64,000 nucleotides of DNA from Flavobacteriaceae bacterium PS02336 (GCA_029960065.1 JASCOF010000002.1:1-64000), one strand, 5' to 3'. Counted from the stretch's first letter, positions 51,874 to 60,810 are shown. Notes: generated by a model from the sequence alone, not told the origin. Made by a program: numbers and translations.

Positions 51874-52050
51874 TGATTCCTAAGACAAAAAATTTCAAAC
51901 GGATTGAATTCAATATGTTAGAATTTTGTTTTTACAAATAGAAATGGAACAGCCTCCAGCTTTAGTTGGATGAAAAATAGAATCGAAAACAACTAGCTTT
52001 AGCCAAACCTGTAAATTTCGGCTAAAGCCTTTCCCTTTTAAATTATGAAT

Positions 52051-52121
52051 CCCCTAGCTGAAACTAGGGGCTATTCAAAAGCTTCTACAAACCCGACAGG
52101 TTTTAAAAACCTGTTGGGTTT
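52051..52121. repeat. Two intergenic hairpins
   Basis: CCCCTAG (52051-52057) with CTAGGGG (52064-52070), and AAACCCGACAGGTTTT (52089-52104) with AAAACCTGTTGGGTTT (52106-52121, one wobble). They lie in the 305-base gap after the leftward flavoprotein gene. Likely a terminator plus dispersed repeat. Confidence 0.65.
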
Positions 52122-52128
52122 AAAACCT

Positions 52129-53034
52129 CTAAAAATCTTCGTCAATTAGTTCTTTGTTAATTACCGCTCCCGCGAAAGAACCTGTCGAAACGGCAATAGC
52201 GACAGATCGCATTGGAGTTGTGCAATCTCCGCTTGCAAAAACTCCATTAATATTAGTTTTCTGCATAGCATCAACTTTTAACAAACCTTGTTCGTTTAAA
52301 TCGCAGCCTAAAGTTTCAGGAATTGTACAATGTTGTTCAAAAGGTGGTTTTGCGTAAATGGCTTTTACAGCTACTTTTTCCTCATTTTTGAAGATAATAT
52401 TTTGAATATATCCATCCTGATGTTCAAAAGAATCAATTTCTTCTTCGAATATTTGAACGCCGTGACTTTTTAGAATTTCAGTTTGTTCCAAAGTCAAAGT
52501 TGATTTTCCATTGGTACACAATCGTAAATCTTTTGTCCAGTTCGAAATCAATTTTGCATATTCAAATCCCATTTCGCCATTGGCAATAATAGCCGTTTTT
52601 TCATTTTTGACTTCATAGCCATGACAATAAGGACAATGTAAAACCGAAATTCCCCAGCAATCGGCAAAACCTTTAATGTCGGGAAATGAATCTTTAATAC
52701 CGCTTGCAAATAAGATTTTTCTAGACTGAAAAACTTCTCCAGATTCAGTTGAAACTTCAAATCCGTTTTTCAATTTGCTAGCTTGCACGGCAAGTCCTTT
52801 ATAAAAATGGACTGTTTTATAAAGATCGACTTGTAATTTGGCTTTCGCCGAAATCACAGCGGGTTTTTCTCCATCTTGTGTAATGAAATTATGAGAATGC
52901 GGTGTTTGTCTGTTGCAAGGCAAACCGCTGTCAATAATTAAAACCTGACGCAGAGAACGTCCTAAACTCATCGCTGCTGATAATCCGCTGTAACTGCCGC
53001 CAATAATAATCACGTCAAAATTCTTCTGTTCCAT
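52129..53034 (-). CDS. NAD(P)/FAD-dependent oxidoreductase, thioredoxin-reductase-like
   Basis: A 301-residue flavoprotein: FAD-binding IIGGSYSGLSAAMSLGRSLR near residues 10-29, a redox pair Cys134-Pro-Tyr-Cys137 in LHCPYCHGYEVKN, an NAD(P) site in EKTAIIANGEMGFEYAKLIS and the C-terminal FASGDCTTPMRSVAIAVSTG. It resembles thioredoxin reductase but lacks the classical CATC, as in GliT-like enzymes. It follows the merC-like gene by 2 bases and shares its Fur-box promoter. Confidence 0.88.
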   Translation of the reverse strand: MEQKNFDVIIIGGSYSGLSAAMSLGRSLRQVLIIDSGLPCNRQTPHSHNFITQDGEKPAVISAKAKLQVDLYKTVHFYKGLAVQASKLKNGFEVSTESGEVFQSRKILFASGIKDSFPDIKGFADCWGISVLHCPYCHGYEVKNEKTAIIANGEMGFEYAKLISNWTKDLRLCTNGKSTLTLEQTEILKSHGVQIFEEEIDSFEHQDGYIQNIIFKNEEKVAVKAIYAKPPFEQHCTIPETLGCDLNEQGLLKVDAMQKTNINGVFASGDCTTPMRSVAIAVSTGSFAGAVINKELIDEDF

Positions 53035-53036
53035 AA

Positions 53037-53390
53037 TTAATGATGTTGTTTTTTGTGTAATTTGTAATTAATCAAATGACCAATGATCATCCCAATGCCG
53101 CCGAAATAGATAAGATCTAAATGAATCTCTAAAAATAAATCTGCTAAAATGCTGACCCAGATTAGCCCCATAGAAACAATCAAAATTGAAGAAACCAAAA
53201 GAGTTGATTTTTTCGTAATTTTGAAAATTGCAAACAAACCTATTGAAGCAAAGAGTAAATCGATAAATGGATTGTGACTCAGCCCTAAAGGAAGAATCGT
53301 TAAAAGTGGAAAAATCAAACAAGGAACAAGACAAATCGTTGCGCTTGAAATTCCTAAAATATCGTAAAAGGGTGTCGTTATTTTCTTCAT
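53037..53390 (-). CDS. MerC-domain membrane protein
   Basis: A 117-residue protein with four membrane helices (ISSATICLVPCLIFPLLTIL, FIDLLFASIGLFAIF, LLVSSILIVSMGLIWVSILA, GGIGMIIGHLINYKLHKKQ). The first helix pair with Cys-containing SSATICLVPC fits MerC. MerC transports mercury or other metals; in flavobacteria such proteins often stand under Fur-type control. It lies divergent to the Fur-family gene with two 15-bp boxes between, and two bases before the flavoprotein gene. Confidence 0.82.
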   Translation of the reverse strand: MKKITTPFYDILGISSATICLVPCLIFPLLTILPLGLSHNPFIDLLFASIGLFAIFKITKKSTLLVSSILIVSMGLIWVSILADLFLEIHLDLIYFGGIGMIIGHLINYKLHKKQHH

Positions 53391-53409
53391 TTTGTGTACT
53401 TTTACTTAA

Positions 53410-53460
53410 TGCAATTTTGTTGCAAATATACAGATTAAATTAAAATGCAACATTGTTGCG
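53410..53460. promoter_or_regulatory. Two Fur/Zur-type boxes in a divergent promoter
   Basis: TGCAATTTTGTTGCA at 53410-53424 and TGCAACATTGTTGCG at 53446-53460 are near-palindromic 15-mers spaced 36 bases centre to centre. They lie between the merC-like and Fur-family genes, one near each start. This is the expected place for autoregulation by the encoded regulator. Confidence 0.75.
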
Positions 53461-53482
53461 TTAAATTTTTTAATTCATAAAA

Positions 53483-53875
53483 ATGAAAACAACACGCAAT
53501 ACTACCGCGAAAACAGCTGTTTTAGAGGTCTTTGAGAATTCTAAGACGGCATTATCACACACTGAAATTCAAAAACAATTGAACGATGTCTGCGATCGCG
53601 TAACTATTTATAGGATTTTAGATCGTTTGGTTAACGATGATATTATTCATAAAATTTCAAATCTTGACGGCACAGTAAAATATGCAAAATGCAATCATTC
53701 GCATCAGCGAGTGCATATTCACAACCATGCTCATTTCAGCTGTGAAAACTGTAACGAAATTACTTGTCTGGAAAATGTTAAACCGAGTTACATCATGCCG
53801 CATAATTATAAAGTGAATGAAATAAATTTCACTTTATCAGGATTGTGCCCAAAATGTTTGAATTCTAACATATAA
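53483..53875 (+). CDS. Fur-family metalloregulator (Zur-like)
   Basis: A 130-residue Fur-type repressor. N-terminal winged helix (TAKTAVLEVFENSKTALSHT to DRVTIYRILDRLV), a His-rich hinge (CNHSHQRVHIHNHAHFSCEN) and structural zinc cysteines in CENCNEITC and CPKC. The divergent boxes at 53410-53460 are probably its operators. The metal sensed is probably zinc or iron; the short C-terminus and His-rich hinge point to Zur, without certainty. Confidence 0.87.
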   Translation: MKTTRNTTAKTAVLEVFENSKTALSHTEIQKQLNDVCDRVTIYRILDRLVNDDIIHKISNLDGTVKYAKCNHSHQRVHIHNHAHFSCENCNEITCLENVKPSYIMPHNYKVNEINFTLSGLCPKCLNSNI

Positions 53876-53897
53876 ATTTTAGACTCGCCTAAAAATA

Positions 53898-53930
53898 TTG
53901 TTCCGCGAATATCATTTTTCTATATATTTG
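53898..53930 (+). promoter_or_regulatory. Promoter of the Nramp-USP gene
   Basis: TTG (53898-53900), 22-bp spacer, TATATTTG (53923-53930). The ATG at 53950 lies 19 bases downstream. Confidence 0.55.
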
Positions 53931-53949
53931 TGAAAACAATACTTTTACA

Positions 53950-55818
53950 ATGACTAAATCTTTAGAAGAAGTACACGAATCAGTTTCTACCGAACATAAA
54001 AAAACAGGTTTCAGGAAAATATTAGCCTTTTTAGGTCCCGCTTACTTGGTAAGCGTTGGCTATATGGATCCCGGAAACTGGGCGACAGATATTGCCGGCG
54101 GAAGCCAGTTTGGCTACACTTTAGTCTGGGTCTTATTGATGAGTAACTTAATGGCTCTGCTGCTGCAGAGTTTAAGCGCAAGACTTGGAATTGTAACACA
54201 GCGCGACCTTGCACAGGCTTCTCGAGAAACCTATTCAAAATACATTAACTACATTTTATATTTTCTAGCCGAAATTGCCATCGCCGCATGTGATTTGGCA
54301 GAAGTTCTCGGAATGGCGATCGGAATTAATCTGCTTTTCGGAATTCCTTTACTTGAAGCTGTACTGATTACCGTTTTAGACACCTTTTTACTGCTTTTCC
54401 TGATCAATAAAGGAATCCGCAAAATGGAAGCCTTCATTATTGCTTTAGTCGCTATAATTGGTTTTTCTTTTATTTTTGAAATGATTTTTGCAGAACCGGA
54501 AATGGGTAAAGTATTGCAAGGTCTTATTCCTTCTATCCCAAATTCGGCTGCTTTATACATTGCTATCGGAATCATTGGAGCAACTGTAATGCCTCACAAT
54601 CTTTATCTGCATTCTTCTTTAGTACAAACAAGAAAATTTGACCGAACTCCAGCAGGTATTAAGCAAGCTTTAAAATACAACATGATCGATTCTACAATCG
54701 CATTAAATTTAGCTTTCTTCGTAAATGCCGCAATTTTGATTCTTGCTGCAGCGACTTTTCATAAAAACGGAATGTTTGAAGTCGCCGAAATTCAGGATGC
54801 GCATCAGTTTTTAGAACCTTTACTCGGAACAAAATGGGCGCCAATACTATTTGCTGTTGCTTTGATTGCTGCGGGACAAAGTTCTACCGTAACTGGAACT
54901 TTGGCTGGACAAATTGTTATGGAAGGTTATTTACATTTTAGAATTCAGCCTTGGGTTCGTCGAATTATCACGCGTTTAATTGCCATTATTCCTGCCGTAA
55001 TTGTAATTCTTATTTACGGAGAAAGTGTAACGGGAAAACTTTTGATTTTGAGCCAAGTCATTTTGAGTTTGCAATTAGGTTTCGCTATTATTCCTTTGAT
55101 CCATTTTGTGAGTGATAAATCGAAAATGAATGGTTTTCACATTTCAAAACTTACTCAAGTTGTTTCTTGGATCATTGCCACTATCATTGTTTCATTAAAT
55201 GCTAAATTAGTGTACGATGAAATCACGTCTTGGCTTGAAGGCTCAAATCATCCTGTAATTCTTTGGGTTACCGTAGTTCCGTTGGCTTTTGGATTTTTAG
55301 GTTTATTACTATATATCGTTTTTAAACCTTTTATCGCCAAAGCAAAAAACAAATCGGTAAACCATTCGCCTCATAGTCTGAAACTTCATTTTTCTCCAAG
55401 AGAAAGTCAGGCCATTCAAAACATAGCGGTTTCTGTCGATTTCTCAAGTGCCGATGAAGCCGCTTTGAACAAAGCCTTTGAATTGGGTGGCATTGACACC
55501 GAATATACCCTTATTCACATTGTAGAAACAGTTGGAGCCTTAATGTATGGCGTTCATGTTCACGATCACGAAACGACAATCGATGAAAAATTATTATTGA
55601 AATACAAAGAAATGCTTTCCGAAAAAGGATTCAGGATTAAAACTGAACTCGGTTTTGGAAAACCAAACAAAGTAATTCCGAAAATTATAAACGAAGGAAA
55701 TTTTGATATTCTCGTTATGGGAACCCACGGCCACACTGGATTGAAAGATATTCTTTTTGGCACAACGGTAGATAAATTGAGACATAAAATTTCAATACCT
55801 TTGTTGATTGTTAAATAA
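53950..55818 (+). CDS. mntH: Nramp divalent metal transporter fused to a USP domain
   Basis: A 622-residue fusion. Residues about 20-450 are an Nramp transporter with about eleven helices; metal-binding motifs are Asp40-Pro-Gly-Asn43 in YMDPGNWATDIAG and Met214-Pro-His-Asn217 in TVMPHNLYLHSSL. Residues about 465-622 are a universal stress protein domain with the nucleotide-binding G2xG9xG(T) motif in VMGTHGHTGLKDILFGTTVD. It should import Mn2+ or Fe2+, with the USP domain possibly sensing ATP. The DtxR/MntR-family gene follows on the same strand. Confidence 0.9.
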   Translation: MTKSLEEVHESVSTEHKKTGFRKILAFLGPAYLVSVGYMDPGNWATDIAGGSQFGYTLVWVLLMSNLMALLLQSLSARLGIVTQRDLAQASRETYSKYINYILYFLAEIAIAACDLAEVLGMAIGINLLFGIPLLEAVLITVLDTFLLLFLINKGIRKMEAFIIALVAIIGFSFIFEMIFAEPEMGKVLQGLIPSIPNSAALYIAIGIIGATVMPHNLYLHSSLVQTRKFDRTPAGIKQALKYNMIDSTIALNLAFFVNAAILILAAATFHKNGMFEVAEIQDAHQFLEPLLGTKWAPILFAVALIAAGQSSTVTGTLAGQIVMEGYLHFRIQPWVRRIITRLIAIIPAVIVILIYGESVTGKLLILSQVILSLQLGFAIIPLIHFVSDKSKMNGFHISKLTQVVSWIIATIIVSLNAKLVYDEITSWLEGSNHPVILWVTVVPLAFGFLGLLLYIVFKPFIAKAKNKSVNHSPHSLKLHFSPRESQAIQNIAVSVDFSSADEAALNKAFELGGIDTEYTLIHIVETVGALMYGVHVHDHETTIDEKLLLKYKEMLSEKGFRIKTELGFGKPNKVIPKIINEGNFDILVMGTHGHTGLKDILFGTTVDKLRHKISIPLLIVK

Positions 55819-55914
55819 AGGGACTAAGGTTCTGAGATCCTAAGTTGATAAGGTTTTTCTTTAAATCTTAAACTTAGAAACTTAGAACCTCAGCTCCTTA
55901 GAATCTAAAAAAGA

Positions 55915-56568
55915 ATGACCTTCTCAGAAGAAAATTACCTTAAATCAATCTATCACTTAACCGCGGCTCTAGAAACTGAAGTCAGCACAAATGCTATTGC
56001 GGAAATAATGGAGACTAAAGCTTCTTCGGTAACAGATATGCTTAAAAAGCTGGCGGAAAAAGATTTGGTTAATTACAAAAAATACCAAGGTGTTTCTTTA
56101 ACCGAAAATGGAAAACTGGCTGCCAAAATGATTGTGAGAAAACATCGCCTTTGGGAAGTTTTTTTAGTTGAAAAACTAAATTTCAGCTGGGATGAAGTCC
56201 ATGATATTGCGGAACAATTGGAACATATCAAATCGGAACAACTGATTAATCGTTTGGATGATTTTCTGGGAAATCCGACTGAAGATCCGCATGGAGATCC
56301 AATTCCTGATGCGAATGGCCGAATTATTAAAATTGAAAAACATTTGCTTTCCGAATTATCTGAAAATCAAATTGGAGTTTGTGTGGGCGTAAAAGATACT
56401 TCTTCGGAGTTCCTTAAATATCTCGACAAACAAGGAATCGCTTTGGGTTCTAAAATTGAATTTATTTCTAAAGAATCCTTCGATTTATCGGTCAAAATTA
56501 AGGTTGATGAAAGGGAATTGTCGATTTCGAACAAAATTGCTTCTAATTTGTTTGTGAAGCTGGTTTAA
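55915..56568 (+). CDS. DtxR/MntR-family metal-dependent regulator
   Basis: A 217-residue regulator starting MTFSEENYLKSIYHLTAALE, with winged helix (STNAIAEIMETKASSVTDML), dimer and metal domain (KHRLWEVFLVEKLNFSWDEV, with His residues in the usual place and HGDPIPDANG) and a C-terminal SH3/FeoA-like domain (GVCVGVKDTSSEFLKYLDKQ). It probably represses the Nramp-USP gene when Mn or Fe is plentiful. The 96-base gap before it holds no clear promoter, so read-through from mntH is likely. Confidence 0.9.
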   Translation: MTFSEENYLKSIYHLTAALETEVSTNAIAEIMETKASSVTDMLKKLAEKDLVNYKKYQGVSLTENGKLAAKMIVRKHRLWEVFLVEKLNFSWDEVHDIAEQLEHIKSEQLINRLDDFLGNPTEDPHGDPIPDANGRIIKIEKHLLSELSENQIGVCVGVKDTSSEFLKYLDKQGIALGSKIEFISKESFDLSVKIKVDERELSISNKIASNLFVKLV

Positions 56569-56628
56569 CGGGTTGTTTCGCAGAGATTCACGAAGAAGTT
56601 TCGCAGAGGTTCACAAAGATTATTCTTT

Positions 56629-56702
56629 TGTCAGGCTGAGCGAAGTCGAAGCCTCGCAAAGTGATTCAGCAAACGTGGACTTCGACTTCGCTCAGCCTGA
56701 CA
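56629..56702. repeat. 23-bp perfect inverted repeat
   Basis: Arms 56629-56651 and 56680-56702 (TGTCAGGCTGAGCGAAGTCG starts the left arm) around a 28-base loop. It lies between convergent genes and may act as a bidirectional terminator. The TCAGGCTGAGCG core is a common flavobacterial dispersed repeat type. Confidence 0.8.
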
Positions 56703-56743
56703 AATTATTTATTGATTTATTATTTACAGAATCTCTCTCTTGA

Positions 56744-57250
56744 TTATTTTCTTTTATCAATAAACTTCACAACTTTCTTGCTGTTTGTCATCACTAAATA
56801 TCCTGCAATCGCTTTCAAAAAGTAAAACATGAGCCAAGAAGCTCCTGAATAATCTTTAAATAATTCTTTTTGCTTTAAAAACTCATAAACTGTTGAGCAT
56901 AATTTAGGAATAGCTTCAACAAAAATAAGAGCTCCAATAACAATTACAGCAATAGAAAGAATGTTATTATACGGAAGATTTATGTCTATCCTCTTTTCTG
57001 TAAAATTTTGATCCAGCTTTAATACATTAATAATCCATTCTGTTTTAAATAAAAATAATCTTATTACTAAAAGATAAAGAATAAGTGTCCCAAAAGTTAT
57101 AAGCCAAACTGTTATTAAATTCCCCCAATCTAACTGATCTTGAAAAAAAGAAAAAGTTGAAGCAAATTGTGTAATAACATATACGCTATTTATCAAAAGC
57201 CATAAACCTATTCCTTTAATAATAATTCTCCAGAAAGTTTTAATTTCCAT
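56744..57250 (-). CDS. Unknown four-helix membrane protein
   Basis: A 168-residue protein with hydrophobic segments GIGLWLLINSVYVITQFA, LITVWLITFGTLILYLLVIR, ILSIAVIVIGALIFVEAIP and WLMFYFLKAIAGYLVMTNS. No catalytic motif is visible and the family is not recognised. It is leftward and follows the 57274-57675 gene after 23 bases. Confidence 0.65.
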   Translation of the reverse strand: MEIKTFWRIIIKGIGLWLLINSVYVITQFASTFSFFQDQLDWGNLITVWLITFGTLILYLLVIRLFLFKTEWIINVLKLDQNFTEKRIDINLPYNNILSIAVIVIGALIFVEAIPKLCSTVYEFLKQKELFKDYSGASWLMFYFLKAIAGYLVMTNSKKVVKFIDKRK

Positions 57251-57273
57251 ATATTCTATTTAAAAAGGCAAGA

Positions 57274-57675
57274 TTATACAATCCCTTTCTCAATCATTTC
57301 TAACATAACCGGCGACGCATTTTTAAATGTCGGCGGCTGTTCAATAATACTTCCGGCGTTCTTTTTATTTACTTTAAAAGTCACATCGTTATCTGTAGTA
57401 AATAAAAGCGCTGTTAGAAATGGTTTTTTGATGTAAGAACCTAAAACCAATAAAGCTTCATCTAAAGTATGAATGCTTTCGATTTCTTCTGTTTTATAAC
57501 GAGAAGTTAAGGAAATAGAGAAAGTATTGTCTTCATTTAAAACCAAACGGAAATAAATATTCTTAAGCTCGGTATCGCCAATAGTTTTGGCCAAAGTCAG
57601 TTTTGCGAAAGTTCCTGCTTGGATGCTTTCTTTAACTCGTTCACAAAAAAGGGCAAATATTGGTTCGTATGACAT
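57274..57675 (-). CDS. Short protein resembling the N-terminus of a methyltransferase family
   Basis: A 133-residue soluble protein starting MSYEPIFALFCERVKESIQA with LKNIYFRLVLNEDNTFSISL and ALLFTTDNDVTFKVNKKN. It recalls the non-catalytic N-terminal region of certain Bacteroidota SAM-dependent methyltransferases, but no methyltransferase domain follows. Either a free-standing version or a shortened copy. Start 57675 fits the family better than the in-frame start at 57699. Confidence 0.6.
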   Translation of the reverse strand: MSYEPIFALFCERVKESIQAGTFAKLTLAKTIGDTELKNIYFRLVLNEDNTFSISLTSRYKTEEIESIHTLDEALLVLGSYIKKPFLTALLFTTDNDVTFKVNKKNAGSIIEQPPTFKNASPVMLEMIEKGIV

Positions 57676-57690
57676 ATTGTAGTGTTTATT

Positions 57691-57784
57691 TAACCGCAAA
57701 GGTCGCTAAGATTTACGCAAGGTTCACTAAGTTTTTTAATTTTTCTTGCGTGCTTTGCGTAGCCCTTTGCGAACTTTGCGGTTA
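57691..57784. repeat. Intergenic inverted repeat
   Basis: TAACCGCAAAG (57691-57701) and CTTTGCGGTTA (57774-57784) are exact reverse complements bracketing a 72-base interior with further partial pairing. It fills the gap between the two leftward genes. Confidence 0.7.
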
Positions 57785-57793
57785 AGAAAAAAT

Positions 57794-58576
57794 TTATTTT
57801 CCTGTAAATTCAGCTTTTCGTTTTTCTAAGAAAGCTGTTGTTCCTTCCTTAAAATCTTGAGTTCCGAAACATTCTCCGAATGATTTTATTTCGGTATCGA
57901 AACCATTTTTGCCATCTTTAAAGTTAGCATTGATGGCTTTTATGGCTTTTCCAATTGCAAATGGCGCATTTTTAATGATTTTATGAGCAATGGCATTTGT
58001 AAAAGACAAAAGCTCAGCTTGTGACACTATATGATTTATTAAACCGTATTCCTTTGCTTCTTCTGCAGAAATCATTGCTGCAGTCATAATCATTTCCATC
58101 GCACGGCCTTTTCCTATTAATTGCGGTAAACGCTGTGTTCCTCCGTAACCTGGAATCAATCCTAAAGTTACTTCTGGAAGTCCCATTTTAGCATTATCTG
58201 AAGCTACTCTGAAATGACATGCCATAGCCAATTCTAATCCGCCTCCAAGAGCAAATCCGTTAATGGCTGCGATAACCGGTTTTTTAAGGTTTTCGATAAA
58301 ATCAAATAAAGACTCCTGCCCTTCTGCAGCTAATTGTGCGCCTTCAACAGTTGTATAATTCGCAAATTCCGAAATATCTGCTCCAGCCACAAAAGCTTTT
58401 TCACCACTTCCGGTTAAAACAATGACACGGACATCATCATTTTTAGATAATGACTCAACGGCACTACTCAAATCGCTGATGGTTGCTTTATTTAAAGCAT
58501 TTAACTTAGTTGGCCTGTTAATTGTAATGGTTGCAATTTTTTCTTCAATTGAAATTAAGATATTTTCGTAGTTCAT
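57794..58576 (-). CDS. Enoyl-CoA hydratase/isomerase
   Basis: A 260-residue crotonase. Oxyanion-hole segments are VAGADISEFANY and NGFALGGGLELAMACHFRVA, and the catalytic Glu region is MGLPEVTLGLIPGYGGTQRL, with both catalytic glutamates in place. It probably hydrates trans-2-enoyl-CoA in fatty acid or amino acid breakdown. Leftward, 11 bases after the NtrY-like kinase gene, so the two may be co-transcribed. Confidence 0.93.
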   Translation of the reverse strand: MNYENILISIEEKIATITINRPTKLNALNKATISDLSSAVESLSKNDDVRVIVLTGSGEKAFVAGADISEFANYTTVEGAQLAAEGQESLFDFIENLKKPVIAAINGFALGGGLELAMACHFRVASDNAKMGLPEVTLGLIPGYGGTQRLPQLIGKGRAMEMIMTAAMISAEEAKEYGLINHIVSQAELLSFTNAIAHKIIKNAPFAIGKAIKAINANFKDGKNGFDTEIKSFGECFGTQDFKEGTTAFLEKRKAEFTGK

Positions 58577-58587
58577 AACAACTGGTT

Positions 58588-60060
58588 TTATGAGTTTGTG
58601 ATAGGCAAAGAAACTCTAAAAGTGGTTCCTTTTCCGTAAGTAGATTCAAAGGTAATTGTTCCTTTGTAATTTTCGATAATGTTTTTTATAATTCCGAGTC
58701 CAAGTCCCATACCGCTTGTTTTAGTGGTAAATTTTGGTTCGAAGATTCGACCGATATCTTGTTTCTGAATTCCAATTCCGTTGTCTTTTACAGCAATTTC
58801 AACATTGTCGTTACGTCGTTTTACAGTAACCACTATTGATTTTTGAAACTGACTTTCCGGAATTGCCTGCGTTGCATTTTTAACCAAATTGGTAATTACA
58901 CGAATTAATTGCGTACGGTCCATTTTGGAAATAATTTCTTCTTCCTCTTTTTCAAAAACAATATAATCTTCGTTGAAAATATCCAAGGCCAATTCAACAA
59001 CCTCAACAACATTCAGCGTTTCATTTTGCTGCGCCGGCATTGAAGCAAAGTTAGAAAATGCCGAAGCAACCGAAGTCATGGTGTCAATCTGCTGGATTAA
59101 GGTTTCGGAATAATCGTTCATCTTCTGCTTTACATCAGGATCACTCGGATCAAATTTTCTTTGAAAACTCTGTACCGTTAATCGCATTGGAGTAAGCGGA
59201 TTTTTAATTTCGTGTGCAACTTGTTTCGCCATTTCTCGCCAAGCTTCTTCACGTTCGCTTTGTGCTAATTTGATCGCGCTGGTTTCCAGTTTATCGACCA
59301 TTCCGTTATACGCTTTTATCAAGAAATTGACTTCTTTACTATTCGCTTCTAAAACAATCTTTTCATTTTTCTGATCCAGATTGGTTTCTTCCAAACGATC
59401 AGAAATGGTTTTCAGTGATTTTGTAATATAAGTCGAAAGGAAATATGCCAAAGCAAAAGCCACAATAAGCATGAAAGAATACACCTGACTTAAGCGAATC
59501 AAGAAGGTATTCAGCTCATTATCATAATAACCATCGTCTTCTAAATACGGAAGATTTAATATTCCGAGTGGTTTGAATTTTTCGTCTTTAATTAAACTGT
59601 ATGAAGATCTGTTTTTGACTCCGTCGATGGTTTTAATGTCTACAAAACGTTTTTCTATGGAAGATCGAACTAGTTTTAAGATATATTCTGGAATTGGCGG
59701 TGCGATTTTATCAACAGCGAAAGACTCTTTAGAAGATTTCAACAGTTTTCCGTCAAGGCTGTAAATGTTGATTTCGATTTTATGAATCTGCGCTAATTCG
59801 TGGATTTTATCTTTAAATATTAAATCTAAGTTTTGCGTTTTCAGCGGATAAGTCGTTGTAGAAAGCACATAATTGATATGTTCTTTTACGGCATTTTCTT
59901 TTCGCTCTAAACGTTCTTGGTGGTATTCTTTAGCTTCGGTTTTAAACTGAATAATCGAAATCGAAGCCAATAAAAAAGATGCCACAACAATCAATACAAT
60001 CATCGACAGGAAAATCCTAGTACGAAGTGAAAGCATTGTCATTTTGAAGTTGTTCAGCAT
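58588..60060 (-). CDS. Membrane sensor histidine kinase, NtrY-like
   Basis: A 490-residue kinase. A first membrane helix (about 15-38), an extracytoplasmic sensor to about residue 185, a second helix (about 193-215), HAMP-type linker, then HisKA with His283 in QVAHEIKNPLTPMRL and HATPase_c with NLVKNATQAIPE, DNGIGI and GMGLGLGIIKNI. The HEIKNPLTP box is of the NtrY type. No cognate response-regulator gene is adjacent. The signal is unknown. ATG 60060 is used; a start a few codons downstream is possible. Confidence 0.9.
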   Translation of the reverse strand: MLNNFKMTMLSLRTRIFLSMIVLIVVASFLLASISIIQFKTEAKEYHQERLERKENAVKEHINYVLSTTTYPLKTQNLDLIFKDKIHELAQIHKIEINIYSLDGKLLKSSKESFAVDKIAPPIPEYILKLVRSSIEKRFVDIKTIDGVKNRSSYSLIKDEKFKPLGILNLPYLEDDGYYDNELNTFLIRLSQVYSFMLIVAFALAYFLSTYITKSLKTISDRLEETNLDQKNEKIVLEANSKEVNFLIKAYNGMVDKLETSAIKLAQSEREEAWREMAKQVAHEIKNPLTPMRLTVQSFQRKFDPSDPDVKQKMNDYSETLIQQIDTMTSVASAFSNFASMPAQQNETLNVVEVVELALDIFNEDYIVFEKEEEEIISKMDRTQLIRVITNLVKNATQAIPESQFQKSIVVTVKRRNDNVEIAVKDNGIGIQKQDIGRIFEPKFTTKTSGMGLGLGIIKNIIENYKGTITFESTYGKGTTFRVSLPITNS

Positions 60061-60072
60061 TTGTTTTATTTT

Positions 60073-60222
60073 TTTGCCACGAATTACACGAATTTACGCT
60101 AATTATTTTTTTTTGCCACAGATTAAAAGGATTATGAGGATTAAAAAATCATTGAAATCTATTTAATCTGTGGCAAAAATTATAAAAATAAATTCGTGCT
60201 AATTCGTGTAATTCGTGGCAAA
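60073..60222. repeat. Nested inverted repeats
   Basis: The outer pair is 60073-60094 with 60201-60222 (22 bp perfect; TTTGCCACGAATTACACG begins the arm). The inner pair is 60110-60127 with 60162-60179 (18 bp perfect; TTTTTGCCACAGATTAAA). Related pieces occur near 49548-49562 and 62010-62044. A dispersed flavobacterial repeat in a 168-base gap between leftward genes. Confidence 0.8.
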
Positions 60223-60228
60223 CTCTCT

Positions 60229-60777
60229 TTATTTTTTTTCTCGTATGCGCTTGTAAAAACGAAATCCCAGCATTATTAAAACCGAGAATAATATGATTCC
60301 GATTACGCCGAAAATCCAGTTGACAGCGCTTTTTAAAACCACTAAAAAGACAACAGCAAATAGAATAATCGTTGCGCCTTCATTCCATAAACGCATGAAA
60401 TTATTGGAATATTTTACCTCATCGTTTTGTAATTGTTTAAAAATCTGATGGCATTTTCCGTGATATAAATACAAAAGGAAAACGAAACATAACTTGACAT
60501 GCATCCAAGATTGTGTGAGCCAAATGTGTCCAGCATCGGTAAAAAACAACATCCAAAAAGCAAAAATACTTGCCAAAACCGCCGATGGCCATGTAATAAT
60601 ATACCACAAACGGTAGGCCATTATTTTATATTGCGCCTGCAAAATTTCTTTTTCCGGCGAAGGTTTTTCATTGGCCTCGATTTGATAAACGAATAAACGC
60701 ACAATATAAAACAAACCCGCAAACCAAGTGATGACAAAAATAAGGTGCAGTGATTTTAGATAGTTATAATATTCCAT
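60229..60777 (-). CDS. hemJ: Protoporphyrinogen oxidase HemJ (CopD-like)
   Basis: A 182-residue protein with four or five membrane helices. The N-terminal KSLHLIFVITWFAGLFYIVR, with its conserved His, and the following RLFVYQ match HemJ, which oxidises protoporphyrinogen IX to protoporphyrin IX. It lies 33 bases downstream of hemH on the same strand, which supports the haem role over a copper-resistance CopD role. Confidence 0.82.
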   Translation of the reverse strand: MEYYNYLKSLHLIFVITWFAGLFYIVRLFVYQIEANEKPSPEKEILQAQYKIMAYRLWYIITWPSAVLASIFAFWMLFFTDAGHIWLTQSWMHVKLCFVFLLYLYHGKCHQIFKQLQNDEVKYSNNFMRLWNEGATIILFAVVFLVVLKSAVNWIFGVIGIILFSVLIMLGFRFYKRIREKK

Positions 60778-60810
60778 AAAGTCTATTTTCTTTACTCTTG
60801 CCTCTTTCTT

